DNA of 64,000 nt, taken from NCBI GenBank assembly GCA_013398955.1, contig VWPU01014794.1, positions 1 through 64,000 on the forward strand. The letters run 5' to 3'. The position numbers were made by a program, and so were the translations under genes. Within the stretch, counting starts at the first letter, position 1; the number at the start of each line of letters is the position of its first letter. The stretch is from Callaeas wilsoni (taxonomy: Eukaryota > Chordata > Aves > Passeriformes > Callaeidae). The notes beneath the pieces were generated by a model that saw only the letters and a list, made by a program, of their open reading frames with translations, was not told the origin of the DNA and did not search any database. Below, piece after piece: positions 9,791 to 24,300 of the stretch.

Positions 9791-12700
9791 TTTGACTGAA
9801 CAAAAGCAGTCCCACAAGGGCAGGCTAATGTATTCATAGTTTTGCTGTGACTTGGCTGACAAAATAAGCTGAAAAAATTGTTGCCTCCTATTGTTTACTG
9901 AGAATCTTTGTTGTGCTTTGTAGAGTTGAAATGAGTCCTGTCTCGTGCCCTCTGCTCCCCATCCTGAGAGAACAGAGCCTGTTGTGTGGAACCTGTTCAG
10001 GCTGGAGATGGTGGGAAGGCTAAAGTTCAAGTTCACAGACCCAAAAGTAAGTTACAGAAATGATTGCTTGTTTGAGCATTTGCTTGCTTGCTGCTGCCTT
10101 TCATTCTCCTTGATCTAAGTGCAGTGTATTGTTAATGCCTATCTGAACATTGCATTAAACTCTAATTAAGCCTGCCAATCAAAAAAACTCAGAAAGCAGC
10201 CTTCTAATGTGCCTAGTAGTAAGTTGTATTTTCACCCTCAATTTTCTGACTATGAACATGTAATGGGTTTGTGACGGTTTGTTGTAGTTATGTGTTTTGT
10301 TTGTTCATTTTTGTCTGAACTGCAGACAAATACTTAATGAACTTATATCCCAATGTTTACCTTAATAGCTAAATTTCATTACAAAATACCTTTGAACAAG
10401 CATCACATGAAAGATCCAGACCTTACCAGGCTGTGGCTAAGGTCACACTGGAGGATCACAGAGAACTCAAAGCTGTTCTTTGTTCCTCATGCAATGTCAG
10501 AAACATGCTGATGCTAACATGATTGGGAGGGGCTAATATGACAAATCATTCCGGAAGGTCTTTTTGTAAATAGGAGAGTATTGGAGTACTGGATCCTCTA
10601 TCTGACATTGGCACGAGGGCCACCAGTAGTTACAGCTAGTATAAATCCTAATTTGCTAACCAAAATCCAGAAGTGGAAGTGTCAAATGATGTGGCTTTGG
10701 ACCTTCCACTGAGGCATCAGGAGAGAGGAAGCTGGAGGTCAAAGCCACCATCTCGTAGTAACATTTTATAAACAACCCTAAAACAAGAGAGGTGGTTCCT
10801 AGTCCCCAACATATCTGTTGAATAAACCATATTGGTAGGCTTGAGATTACAGTATTTGGTACACGGTTTTCATGACTGTAAGGAAAAACAAACTGGGATC
10901 TCACATTACAAAAAATCTCAAACCTCAAAATCAGTAATTTCCTTTCAGAAAGACTTATTGTGATGTAAATTAAACAGGGTAAAATAATAGCATAAACCAG
11001 AGACTAGAGTGAGACTAGTCAAGTTACCTCAATAGGTCTTTCTCATCTCTAGCACCCAGCATCTATTTTCCTGTGGAGCACAATGGTGATTTCTGCTCTT
11101 TGGAACTGCTGAGTCTCATACTTCAGTACTTGCGAAGTTTGCATCAAGTGCAGAAGTGGTATAGCGGTTGCAAGCCCAAGCTGGGCACCTGAAAGGCCAT
11201 GGAGGAAGGTTGTGTCTGAAAACATGCTGCTCCTAGATAGGTTATCCTGGCTCAGGGACCTTAATAAGAGATCTCAGAATAATTAAACTTTAATACTATG
11301 GTTGGGGAAGGCTGACAGCTCTGCTCTAGCCTGACCCATTTCTCAGTGTGCTTCTGTGCCTGCCTGATTTTTTTGCCCTTCCTTCCCTTGCTGTAATCCT
11401 TATGGAACATCTGCCCCAGCCAGGAACAAACGGACACTTGTTCTCTGGACGCCTCATCCTTGTGTCCTTGTCGATACTCTCAGGTCCTGAAATCTTTCCG
11501 CCCTTTGTTCCTCTGCCACTTCCTCCCCACAACTCTGCAAGACTTGATTAAGCCAAATGCCGAGATCCCGCAGGTGCTGTCGCTATTTTTAGTATTAATG
11601 TTAGAGCTTTGCAAAGGGTAGAGGAAGATTTATGATTTTGTCTCCTACAAATCTCGTGGCTTTTCCTTTCTCTTCTACAACTTGGATAGATTCCAATATC
11701 CCCCCAAATACTCCAAATTGCCTTTTATTTCTTTAATTAAAGAGCTGTGAGAGCCAGCAGTTTTTCCTCATGACTGTGGGGCAGAGTGGGTCCCTCATCC
11801 CTTCTGAAGTTCAGCATGTTGAGCTCTTGTCTGCAGACATTGCAAATTTTCATCCTGGAAAGAGCCTTTTTAGCACTTTCTGTGGTGAGCTGGGAGAAGA
11901 AAGATTGTTTAAGCATCTGAGTACCCAAACACAACTTTCGTAGTGGATGCTTGCATTATTTTCTACTTTAATGTGTTCATCCACTCTTCCATTTCCTCCT
12001 GCAGCTGACACATCTGTGCTTGACTTCAGCAGGTTCCGAGTTTGCACTTGTGCAAGAGTGGGGAAAGATTTTTTTTACTTTAAGAAATGCCAAGAATTAA
12101 TTTGTGTCTTTCTTTGCTTATGCCTTGAATATTACTCTCCTTCCTGCGTTCTGCACATTCAAGCATGGCCATGGTGTTTCAGTATGACCAGGATACGGCT
12201 CTCTCTATGGATTTTTTTCCCCAAGTCAGGCATGCCATACATCACAGCTGTTTCCTGGTACACCTAAGTCTTACATCCCAAACCCATGTTTACGCCCTAC
12301 TTAAAGTGAATTTGATGCGTCAGGGAGGCCGATGTAATTACTATATATTTTCCAGCACATGTTTAGCCATGCAGATGTGCCCACTTATGCCAGTTGGGAG
12401 CTGCTGTTTTCTCCACCTCCTCCTCTGGCTTGCAGTTGTCCTCCTCCTCCCCATAAACAGAGAGATCTACATTCCTGGATTGTGGAGGCACAGAATGTTC
12501 CTTGATGAAGAATCAGGAAAAGTTTCTATCTAAATTATTCTGCTTTTCTGAAAGCAAAATTTCTCTTTGGTGCAAGATTTTCTAAAACCTTGATGATTAC
12601 AGCAATGCCTAGCGATGTGCCTTTGCAGTGATGCTGTAGGCTTTGGGAGTTTGGGGGGTTTTGTGGCTCTGGACACAGGAGGAGTTGTTGTGTTAGAGGA

Positions 12701-13490
12701 CTCCACTTCTTCCTCCGCTGAGCAAGGTTTGCAGCATGGCTGTGCTGTGGTGCCAGCCATTGTAGGACTAACCAGCTAGGGGTGTCTCCAATAATACGTT
12801 TCCTCATACAAACATGAAATCAATACGCTGAAGCAATTAACTAGACTTCATAAACTTCAGCTGGCAAGCTTTCTGGAGTCTGTTCAAAAAGGTAGCTAGG
12901 TTGGATGGGAAGGAAGTAAGCTCGGGGCATTTCTTTTGTTTAACTGGTGAGGAGGACACAGGCAAGCTGAAAGGGGAGAAGATTTAATTACCTTGTTTCA
13001 ACCTCAGCTTTAAAAAGTTTTTAAAAAATAAATTCAAAGATATCTCTATATCTTCAGTGTTATCAGTGCAGAAATTAATCTTTTCAACATCTGAGTAGGA
13101 TTAAAAATTTGTCCTTACTCCCTACCATCACCAACACCTCTTTTTCATAGGAATCAGTGAGTTAATTCTGGTAACTTCTGGTTTTGCAAATGGTGGTTCT
13201 TTTGCCCGAAGAGCTGAATGAGATGACTGCTATTTTGACAAGCAGACCAAAGCTGTCAGGCTCCTTTTCTCTGTAGGTGACTATACTTCATATTCCTGGT
13301 GCCAGATAGTATTTGACATTTAATTTAGGACCCTCAGCACCTGCATGTAAAGCTTTCCTATAATAATAGTGATAAAGTGTCCAAGTGTTGGATTTGACTG
13401 TCTTTCCTTTCTCTCTCCTGTTACATCCCCATGCCCAGCTTCGGCTGAAAGATCTGGCGTGAATTAAGGAGAGGAGGAGACTTAACCCTG
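9791..13490. other. Non-coding DNA, nothing recognised
   Basis: Unique-looking DNA. The 11,330-11,580 part is somewhat more GC-rich, with short frames on both strands (67 and 68 codons) that overlap each other and show no domain. The frames at 11,947-12,533 have no recognisable product. No transposon, RNA or gene signature was found. Confidence 0.4.
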
Positions 13491-13512
13491 GGTTTTTTTT
13501 CTTTTTTTTTCC
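13491..13512. repeat. Interrupted poly-T tract
   Basis: Two T runs separated by a single C. Simple low-complexity sequence. Confidence 0.8.
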
Positions 13513-14850
13513 AATGAATTGAGAAGGCCTTTCTTGAAGATAAATATGTAAATAAGAATCTTATTCTGCCTATGAGATCTTTCACTGGCTCACTCCTAAG
13601 TTGGCAGGCAGAATTTATTCAGAGGAGAAAAAGAATGGCTGAGAGATAGGGTCAGCAGAAGGACCTTCTGTATGTAATTCACCCAGTTACTCATTTTCTT
13701 ACAAAATAGCACATACTGTATTGATCACTAGTGCACTTCCCATAGAAAAAAACCCAGTGCTAATAGTATCCACAAGGCTGTGTTTGTACTGAGGAGGAGA
13801 TAGCTGGATTTTTTTCTGAAATCATGTTTAGCTGCGTCTGCGTTGAGGGTGCTTTAGCCTATCCTGCAGGGGAAAGTAGGTCAGGTCAGCAGCTCTCAGA
13901 CACAGAGGTCAGTGATGCCATGGCAGCTTGTCCCCTTTGGGGAGCAGGGGCTGCACCATTCTGGAGGGTGCAACGGAGGAGCAAATGACAGGGACAATAT
14001 GTCTGCCTTTCATAAGCAGACAAACTTGGAAAGAGCGGAGGTGGTAATGCTGGGGCCCAGGCTGTGTCAAGTCAGTGGTGCATTGTCCTTGCTGTTCCTC
14101 TCCCTGGTGCACTTCCACAGACTCTCTGCAGCAGCAGGCATTGAAGATTGTGGTGTAAGTGCCTCAGGATCTTGAACATGTAATTTTTATGCCTAGCATA
14201 CACATGGTAGCTGTCCTGCCCTCTGACTGCAGAAGTCTGATCTACTCAGTGGTGTTTTAATAGTACAAAAGGTGGCACAGAAACAATCATATTCTCGGGA
14301 GATATAGGAACACAGTGGAAACCGAGCTAATTTTTTTCTCCTTTTGCCTTCCACCATTTAAAAATACTCTGTTACTAGCATCAACACCAATGCTCTGTCA
14401 CTTGTGTTACTTGAGTGGTGAGAAAAAGCTGTGGTGAATCATGCTTTTAATGTGCAGATTAAAATATTATTCATTAGTGTGTTGGAGACAGTCCTGGTAG
14501 AAAGCAGCTGGGAGGTAAATTCTTACCAGAAGATAAAAATTGTTTTACAGAGTGTCTGGAATCTAATGTGTTTCCCACAAAGAAGTTATGTACCCAGTCC
14601 TACAGCTGGGACTAGAAAGAGTAGATGGATAGTGTTGGAAGTCTTTTAATTTAAAGTAAGTGGGCATGGCACAGTATGAAGGAATGGATTTTCTCTAAGC
14701 GGAACATTCCACATCAGGCTTTCAAAATAGTGCCTGCCTGCATGAAGGCCCCCAGTTCCTTGTGTCACTTCCAACCACCCACTTCCTCTGTAATTGTGTG
14801 GAGTGCACTTGTTTCTCTCCAGCTCTTAGCAGTTGATATGATTGTTCTTT
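13513..14850. other. Non-coding DNA, nothing recognised
   Basis: Moderate GC at 13,860-14,170, with overlapping frames of 69 and 87 codons on opposite strands and no identifiable domain. Otherwise unremarkable. Confidence 0.35.
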
Positions 14851-14916
14851 TAAAAAACCCCAAACACCCCAAACTCAAAACAAAACAAACAAACNACAAA
14901 CAAACAAAAAACCCCC
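14851..14916. repeat. A/C-rich simple repeat containing one ambiguous base
   Basis: The plus strand is almost only A and C, ending in imperfect (CAAA)n units. Base 14,895 is written as n, the only ambiguous base I noticed in the window. It most likely reflects sequencing or assembly uncertainty inside this low-complexity tract. Confidence 0.85.
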
Positions 14917-17900
14917 ACTAAAATTATCCTGTTATTCTTGGAGAATCCTGTGGCTACTTTAGGATATGTGTGATGGAAAAGATGTGTAGTTGTTTAAGAT
15001 ACGGTTAAAGCACAGTGAAGAGACAGCTCACATACAGGGGCTGAAAGTTCACTGGTGAAACTTAGCTCCAGTGCATATCTGTATTCCTGGGATTGAGAAT
15101 AGCCAGTGCAGACTAGCCAGAATCCCCACTGCCAGTCCACATCATAAACAGTCTGCAAACGTGCTCCTTTTTTGTACATTTTTTGTATCAAGGTTGCTTA
15201 GCCTGCATTCCAGGGCTTTTAATATCCCAACAGATAGACTTGTGTGAAGGATGGCTGGCGGGTCTTGCCTTGCCTTGCTCAAACCTCATTCAATTTTAAG
15301 CCACCACCACCCTTCTGCTGAAGCTGTTGCGTTGCATACTTTGTAGTGCTTTGGCAGAATAGCTCTTGACCATGGCTCAGGCTTTTACAGGAGACACACC
15401 TCTGTGATAGCAGGAGAGGCTCCAGTGAGAGCAGGAGCTGAGGCGGTGGGGCTTGCAGGGGGCTGTCTGCAGCAGGTTCTAGCCACTGCCACAGTCATCT
15501 GGCACAGTCATCCCATTGGTGCTGCCAGAGCAGAACACAGAAACCCACAAAAAACTCAGATGGAAAGATATTCCAGGAAGCATCAAAGTCTGCCCTTCCC
15601 TCAGGGCAGGATCATTTGTGAAACAGATATTTGTCTAACCTTGTAATGCAAACCTTCAAACTCCACAGCCTCTTTGGGAAGTCAGTCCAAGTCTGTTACT
15701 ACCTTGAGCATTTGAAAGCCTTTCCCAATATATTTTTTAAAATATTCCTTGCTGTAATTTAAACCCACTATTATTAGCTCTTGAGTATTCCTACCACTAC
15801 CACCTTCCATTTTTCATTAAGAATAACTATTGCAAGTACTTATTCCTTATTAATAAGTGGCTTGTTCAGTGTTCCCACTTGCAAAAGTGCTTCATAGCAG
15901 AAGCTCTAACATGAATTTCAGATTAATTCATTAAGTAAAGTGGGGGGAGGGTTGGCAGGATCTAGCTGAAGCGATCTAGAATAATTAGCTGTGCTATTAA
16001 TATGTCAGGCACATAGAAGCATTATATGATAGTGCCATTTATGATATGACAAAGCAGAAAGAAGACATTTGCCAGGTTTTGGCAGAATTGCACATGCTGC
16101 TGTCAGATTTTTCCTTGCCTTTGTGGGAAAGGCAGAAAGGAGGTGAAGGGGCTGCTGAGTTGCAGGAAGAGGAAGCACTGGGAGGGTTACCTTACCTCAG
16201 GAACCATAAATGGATCTTAGTTCAATGGATCAATGGTGAGAGAAGTCATCAGAGTTCTGGCTATTTGAGAAGCTTGAGCAGGGAAAGCATCTCACTTTTT
16301 AGTGAGTCTAAGGGTAAAAGTTATAGGAAAACAGACTGGAACTTGGGGACCAAAAGTAAAGTGCCATAAAAAACTAAACACACTGAAAGCCAGTCCAAAG
16401 AAGCAGGAGATATGAAAATAGTTGTAAGGAGATGCCGAGGGCACAGAAGTATAAGGACTGTGGGAAAGACACTGGAGAGTTTCTCACTACCGGACTGGGA
16501 GCCCATGCTTTTGTTGCAGCTGCTGTAGAGCAGAGCAGGGAGCAGCAGGGATTAGGTACAGCTAATCCCACACTGCATGGGTTTGGCATGTGCATGTCAA
16601 TGTTTTGAGTGTTAATTATGACTGGGCAGCATCACACTGCAGGCCTGCTGGGCAGAGTTGCTTTTAGACCAGAGACCATCTTTATCATTTCCTTATTGAG
16701 GTTTATTATTTCACAGCAGAGGAATTAGAACCTGGTTTGGGATGTTAAATAACTAGATGTGCTCTAGCAAGACACAAAGTGTCAGCTGAATATGCAGAAA
16801 ATTAAGAACTCTTCAGCTGTGTTGAAAAAGGACTGTTGCTCATTATTTCTTCTTTATACAGGCCAATCTACCTGGCCACTCCAAGCAATTAGCCATCAAA
16901 AGACAAAGTGCACATTGTGCTAAGGAGATGCTAAGCTATTGTTAGAGACATGTTTCTGAGGGAACTAAACTGTATGTTAAACAAATGAACTCAGATACAA
17001 GCAAAAGACTGTTCCTGAAATTGCTGAGAGGGGAAAATGTGGTTTAAATTGCCTGCTTTTTACACTCATGAGTGTCTGGACCAGGAACAGAGAAGTGTGT
17101 TTGTCCTATCCTGTCAGCTGCCTGAAAGAGCAGGTGGGCTGCCTCTGCCCTCTCTCAAGGACTGCACAAGGTGCAAAGCAACAGAGGTGTGAGAGCCAGG
17201 AGACATGAACTCCGTGTCTTGTCAGCTGTAAACTTGATCTGACCCTGGACAAATCACTCATGCCTGGGTCCCGCGCGGCGCTGGTCGTGTCTCAGCACCG
17301 CTGCTGTGGGGAGGGCTTGTGGATGAATCCTCTGCAGTCCTGCAGTTGCTTAGTGCAGCTGCTCTGTCTCACTCCTTGTATTATGTGGCCTGTTGTTCTC
17401 AAGTGAAAGATTTCCTTTTGTGAAGTACAGTGGTTGAAATCTTACAGGGTTGCATCTTAGAGATCCATGAAATTGTATATAAGCCTCCCTTTGAACAGCC
17501 AGATTTTTTAAAAAACCTAGTAGAACTGTTAGAGCTATGTTTTAAAAAAACCAAAACAAACCGCTAAAACAAGGCAAGTCAGCTGTCCATCTGCATTTTC
17601 CTCTTTGAGCACCCACCAAGCGTACTGCAGGAGTAGTTTGAGAACAAAGTAAAATTTGATGTCCTGATCGCTTGCTGGTGCTGCTAGGTTTTCTTTAAGG
17701 TTTTACTGTGCTTTCAGGGCTTTTGGACAAAGGCTGAGGTCTTTCTCCCCTCATTAAATCCCTTGTCCACTGAGGGGGTAAGAATCCTTTGACAATTTTA
17801 TTTGGTATGTGTGGAAACTGTAGACCAGGGTGGATGTGGCATTTAGTATCACGTGTGGATTAAAATATCTCCTTGCCACCAGCGAGTGTTGTTATCCAGA

Positions 17901-20900
17901 GAGGAGGAAGGGAACCCTTGGCTGCAAGGAGGAGTGGTCTTTCACAGCAGACAGCTTTGCCTAGTGGGGGATTTGCAGCATGGATGATGGGCAGTGCCAG
18001 GTATGGATCTGGTGAAGAAGGGGAATCTCCTCACCTGCTGCTGGCATCTGCTCCAGTGTGGGGCACAGAACTGCTTCAGCAGGACAGACCCAGCTCTTTC
18101 AAATAGTTTTTTTTTTATTTTTACTTTCAGTTATTACTTGACAAGCTGCCATTGTTTTCTGAGGAGCACGAGCAAGAGAAAGCAAGTTGCCCTTTTTTTT
18201 TTCCTTCCTGTTTCTAGTGCAATAAAACTTGGAAGGTACTTCAAGAAGTAGAAAAAAGGCGCTTCACTTGCTTGAGGGCTTTCCTTCGTGATACGAAAAA
18301 AGATGGATCCTTTCCAGGAAGGTATCAATGCCAGACTTTTCCTAACAAAGGTTGGGTTTATCTCTCATTCTGGAAAGTCCCATTTAGGCAGCGTAAGTGG
18401 GAAGACTGCCTGCCTTCTTTCTGTGCATTTTGTTGTAGGTGTGAGTACTCTGATTTTCCAAGACTGTGCTGAATTTACCCATGCACCAGTTGGTGAGTAA
18501 TGTGGCAGTCAAAAGTTGTTGAAAGTTACAGTAGTTTTGCAATAGTGTTGGAAGTAGGTAGCTCTAAATTGTAAGACATGGTGCTGTCACATTGCTGCCA
18601 ATTCCCTGATTTCTCAGAAAGCTGCATACAGTGCCCCCTGCAAGAGAGACATTAAATTTAAATTCAGATTGGAAATGTGTAGTTATTCAGCTGTCTTTGT
18701 GTGCAGAGAAAATTTGCAGGTATGTGCTATATGAGCATCTGCAGCTCCAAAAATAATTAGCTGACGAGCAGATACCCAGTGAGTGCCACTGAGAAATACC
18801 TCCACCTGACTCTGTCTCTGCTTCTTATTCTTTTCATTCTCCCAAATGAATGAAGAGAAAACCTGGACTGAAAATATTGTGAGGATTGCAAATTCTCTCA
18901 AGGCATGTCCCTTAGAGTAATCAGGTTTTCTTTTCAGAGGAGCACTGTGCAGAGGGTATTTTTGGCACTTGGTTCCAGTTACTTAATTAAACTTCTTGAA
19001 ACAACAGCAACAAAATGCATCACCTCTGGAGCAGACCATAGCTTTGGAAAGCAGCCAGATAAACTGACTTAGAACAAATAGAGAAATTTCTATTCCAAGT
19101 TTATAAACTTTAAAACCTGGATGAGATAGGTCTCCAGTGGCTTGTTGCTGCTGTGCAGACAGGGCAGGACAGCTCCTGGCAGGAAGAGGATGTCCCCTTG
19201 CTCTTTGCTTACCGTTCTCCTTTTCAAAACAGCAGCAATTCAGATACGTGTCTGAAGTGATGGTCCTGTCTTGATTTTTATTATTAGATCTCCACTTTCA
19301 ATTCCACTGCCCTGGTAAGCCCTTACTGGAAGATTCCATGTGAGGAGTTGTGAAGAGAACTTTCTGCACAGGCTTCCACCAGTATCTAACCATGTCAATT
19401 AGAAGCAAACCTGTAGCAGAGGAAGTTACGTGCTAGTACCAGCCTTGCCCATCAGTCAGGGTTAACCTGTGCCCATTCAAAGATGCTGCCTGTGGATACC
19501 ATCTAGCACAACCTATAAAGGGTTTCATTTTTCTGTCTCTGTTGCAATTGCAGTGAGAAATTTTAGTAGTACACCTATTAAGGTCACCTCAATACTCTGT
19601 CCTAAGTAGGTCTAAATGGATTATATTATTACCAAATAACAAGCATTTTGGCTGAAATTTTCTGTCAGAGCTATCTATCTCACCATGTTATTATTTATAA
19701 GTTGTCATCCAGAAAAAAATAGTCCAGCCTTTTCCAGCAACAGGACTAGAAGGAGAGCAGTGCTTTACATTAAAACAAATGGGCAAACGCATCGCAGCAA
19801 CTGCCTTCTTATGAGCTAGAATGTCCTGGAAGCTTGTTAGCCAGCTTTGGGATTTGGCATAGGGGTCATTAGTGACCTTTTGCCCTTGTGTGAGACGATG
19901 CCCAGTTTTAAGCTGTACAGTGTGTATGCAGCACTGATTTCCAAGTTTTCTTGCTGAACCTTGAGGTTTTCTGTTCAATGAAAGGTTAAAGCTGTCCCCT
20001 CAGTTACCGCTGACCAGCCTGCTGAGGAGCAGAGCAGGTGAAGAGGGACATGCTGGGCAGTAGTTAGAGAGAGGAGAAGAGACAGGTCAGAAGCAGTCAA
20101 ACAAGTAGAAGGAAAGGCAGGACAGCCTGTGCTCTAGAAAGTGTGCCATGTCCTACATCCTCTGGAGAGGAACCCATGGTTGCTGTCAGCCAGGATCTCA
20201 GCCTGCTCTGCTGCCAGAGCTGGCAACCCAATTCTCCCTCTCTCTTTTGCCATGTTCCTTCTGGGAAATCCAGATAAAATTACCCAACTTTTCCCCTGCA
20301 TTAGCTGCCTGACCCAGCTCCCCATGACATGACACGGCATTACAGGGGAAGCAGCAGTACGGGATGAGGAGGCTGCACTTCCCTGCAGACACATGTCCTG
20401 TAGAACTTGCTGGCAGCTAGTGCATTTGAACTCCACTGGCAGCTTGCTTTATTCCTTCTCCAGCTGATCAATACAAAGGCCAACTACTCTTACTCCCGTA
20501 AGATGATGTGTTTGTCCAAGTAAAGGAGGTCTGTGAAGCAGGGTGGTAGGCAAAGCATTGCCATTGATCCCCAAGGGTGACAACATGAGGTCATTTTAGG
20601 GTACTTCTGCTCTGCGGGGTTTTTTTCAGAATTTCTTCTTGCAGTTAATTTTGATTTTGACTTACGTATGGAACATGTAGAAAAGATCATTAATGAGACT
20701 GCAGGTAGTTTTGACCATGGTAGACCTACTCTGAGATTAATGAAGTTAGAGAGGAATGAAAGTTACTGAATCCCTTCATGTTTGTCATAGAAGCCATACT
20801 GTATGGAGTGGATGGAATAGGCAAGGAGAAAAAAATCTAATTATACAATTAAGGCAATTACACAAGTTGGTATAGGGACTTTTTTCTTCTCTCCTTCCCC

Positions 20901-21261
20901 GTCCCAAAAATCCCAATGGATGATTGAAAACTATCTCCTGATTATCTTAATTGAAGCAATTCTAACATTTCAACATTGTAATCCTCTTTTTACATTTCCA
21001 AAGTGCTCAGCCCTCTCAGCAGCTTCGTAGAAGCTCACACAAAGATACTCCTTTCATTTGTGACTCAGTTCTTAAAGTGAGAACGGACCCTGTTGGGAGG
21101 TTATGTCCTTTTGTCCCGAACACTGAGTCCCAATGTTATTACTACTTTGTCCTTCTGAATAGACCCTGAACAGATGAGATTTTACCTCGTGCACTCTGCA
21201 CAGCTCAAGTGCATGTAGGTGAAGGAGGAAATTAGATCAAAGCTTCTATTTTGCTATGTCT
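14917..21261. other. Non-coding DNA, nothing recognised
   Basis: About 6.3 kb without a defensible gene. The longest frames (107 codons at 16,046-16,369 plus; 100 codons at 20,134-20,436 minus) have no recognisable domain or splice structure. A T-rich stretch at 18,104-18,130 ends in TTTACTTTCAG, which resembles a splice acceptor but has no partner. The interval 20,825-21,000 is AT-rich with homeodomain-type motifs and is treated as a finding. Confidence 0.4.
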
Positions 21262-21345
21262 ATATTCTCTGTATGTACAAGGCACAAAGACGGTCTCTGC
21301 CCTGAGGAGCACTGGAAGCCACTCTGAAGAAAGGTCACACTCCTT
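21262..21345. mobile_element. Possible ancient SINE/LINE tail fragment
   Basis: The stretch reads CTGTATGTACAAGGC...AAAGACGGTCTCTGCCCTGAGGAGC. This resembles the shared tail of old amniote SINEs and LINE2-like repeats, in which a 'tacaaa...gacagtccctgccctgaagagc' core is followed by 'ttacaatct'. Here the second part is not clearly conserved. The resemblance is from memory and short, so family and orientation are left open. Confidence 0.3.
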
Positions 21346-24300
21346 TTGTCTGCAAATTTTTCCCTGAGTTCAAGTATCTTTGCAAAATTCACAAAATTGT
21401 AAGGATACTGCACTGTGCTCTGTGTGGGGTGACCGAGGAAAGTAACTCCAACTGCATTGAGCAAAAATGGTGGTGCATGCTTCCTTAGGTGTCCACGTGG
21501 AATTTATTGTACCAGGGCCTAGTAACAGCAGTTTTGAGTGGAGTTTTCAGTTTAGAGTAAGTTTTAGATAAGAGGATCATGTTAACAGACTTGACAGAAA
21601 AAGCCTTCTGGCCTGAATTCCTGGGTTCAAAGATGATTTTTCTTCTGATAATGAGGGAAGTAAGATGTCCATTTTGGCATTGTTGCACTGAGATTGCTGC
21701 AGTCATGCTACTTTTTCCTGAAAGTTGCCTAGTTCTGACCAGTGACATAGAGCAGCTACTCACAAACCTGGTCCCACTACTTACCTGCAGATAATGTGGA
21801 CAGCAGCCTCTCCAAGTTTCAGTTCATTGTCACATCTCACATCTTATATGAGCATCTTTTGACAGAGATGGCCGAGGTCACAGGGTCCAGAAGACACTCT
21901 GTTGCCTCTGCAAGCTGTTCTTCTTCCAGAGAAGAATCTGAGACTCTGCATTTATAAGACATGTTGAAATGCCTGCATGAGGAAAGGTGAACACAGTATA
22001 TAGGCACTGGTGGAAACTCACCTTTAGGGACTGGGATAAAGGGAAAAAGGTTTCAGAGTGCTCATCATGTTTTGTGCTGAGCAATTCGGGAATATTTGAG
22101 TCAATACAGGAACTTAGTTGTAGAAAGAGTATTGGTAATCTTTTTTCTCTAATAGATTCTCCTTTCCACAGAGAAGAAGAATGTTTTGTAGTTTACTCCC
22201 AGAGTCTTCTGGATCACAAGATTGTCTGTGTCTTCAGGCTTCCTAGGCAACAGTGAAGACCTGTGGGATTTTTGCTTTATTTCTGAGGCTACATCAGGGT
22301 GTGGAGCCTGCATTGCCCCTAAACTTTTGGGGATGGTCCTGGCTACTCATTATAAAATGCTAAATGTGTGCTTGTATTTCCCTAGGATGTTTGTGTTGCC
22401 ATCAAATGAATTAATTACTATATCCCAAGGAAGTGTTTTACTTGTATGAACAGTGAGGGGGAGAAAAATACTTCTTGTTCATGTGCCAGTGTTACGTGTG
22501 TGGTCTTAGTATCAAGGTCTGAACTTTGAGAACACTGTGATTTTCTTTGCTATGTACATATAGGCATGTGCAGGTAATATTTAATTAATTGAAATATAAG
22601 GGACAAGCCAAAGTGGAAAAATGTGTGTAGAATATTGTATTTTGATGGCTTTCAAAAGATGTCCTATTTGAGAGGTGTGAATTTATGCATTTTGTTTCAG
22701 GCTCCTATTCAGAATGAATATTCACCAGGATTAGCAGCATCTTCTGCATGAGAGATATCAAACCAGGCTGCCAGAGTAATGAATGCATTCCTTTTGTTCT
22801 CTGGTTTAAGACTCATTCTGTCAACTCAATACACCTTTTAAAAACGTCCTATTTATTTATGTGATGCCAATTATCTGCTGACGTCTGTAGACTCAGGCTA
22901 GATAGAAAAAGATGGTCAGTCACTTCACTGTATTCAGGAACGGTTTGATCCTGTGAGCAGAATGACTCCTAATTTGCCTCTGCAGGAGAAATTCCCCTCT
23001 TTCAATCTAGTGAAAAAGAGTTTCAGTTTGGCATTGACCCTGTGCTTTCATTTCCACAAATATCAGGACAGAGGCATATTTCTCAAAGTCCTTTGTTTAG
23101 CGATAAAGGCAAGAGATTTAAAATATATTTACAGTCTTGCATATTCTGCTTTACATGGGAAGTGGGGAGATAAGTGATAAGAGAAAACTGATTATTCATA
23201 TCAGTCACTCTGATGGAACCAGAAAATCAATCATGATATTAAACTTCATGTCCCTGGACCTTTGTGACCCAGCACAGAATATACTCTGACAAGGAAGAAA
23301 ATCAGTTTAACAAGCTTTACATTTAGGAGCATGCTGAATCTGTAACTGCTGTGTAGTTTTTGAACATGATTTGTTTTGTTCATTATTTTTGCTTGGTGTG
23401 TTGTCAAAGTTGAGACAATCTAAGGATATCATTAATCCAAGGTGTGTAGAGATAATGTCTTGCATTAAGCCAGCAAATACAGCTGGAAAAGTCAAAGATG
23501 CTTTCAAACACTCAATCAGCACTGAATTATGACTTGCGTGCCCAAAAGCCTCTGCTTCTCCCACCTCTGCTGTTTGGTCTTATCTGAGATTTTCTGTCTG
23601 ATCACAAACTCTGGCACTTACAGGCCACAGGAATCTTGCTGATTTCTGCTGGCTAAGGTACAGACCGTGCCTATGCCCACTCGCATATTTTTTCCAAGAA
23701 CAGAGTAACAAAATGGATTTATCACCAATTTTTTGTAGGTAAGGTAGGAAGCCTTGAAGCGGTGAAAGAATGGTACAGTTTTGTTGGGAAAATAGTCCTC
23801 CACCCTGCTGCTGCAACTGTTTACAACTGCTTTTTACCATGAGCCCATTTTTTAATATTAGTTTTTGAAACCTTCCCAAGTAAAATCAAATTACTTTAAT
23901 GAAGTTTCTTTTTACTATTTGTAGCCAAATTGTTAGTAATTGAGATAACATGTTTGGAAGTGGCCATTATCTGGTAATTGACCATGTCAGTTTAGTTAAG
24001 CCTCTGCAGCTTTGGCTTATCTCTTCTCTGTATCCCCCAGTCTCAAGTCATACATTAATTCCTAGACAGTATTTTTTTTTCCAGAATCTTTTCTTCTTTG
24101 CTTCCCAGAATATTCGGTAGGACTCTGCATTTGGTGATGTTCTTCTCAGTAGGAACAGAGACTCAGAAGTATCCTGAAGCACTGGTATATTATGGAGTCT
24201 GTCAGATAACAGGGGTTTGCATTCTTCTGGGTCTGGTAGCAGATCTGCTGTATCCCAGGAACTATGAGTGCTGCATTCCTAGGGGATCCTTGTCCTTTTT

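Noticed and set aside
7736..10281. Shared TTTGTGACGG at 7,736 and 10,268 considered as paired LTR ends
   Set aside because: Only ten bases match, the flanks do not align, and no internal element lies between them.
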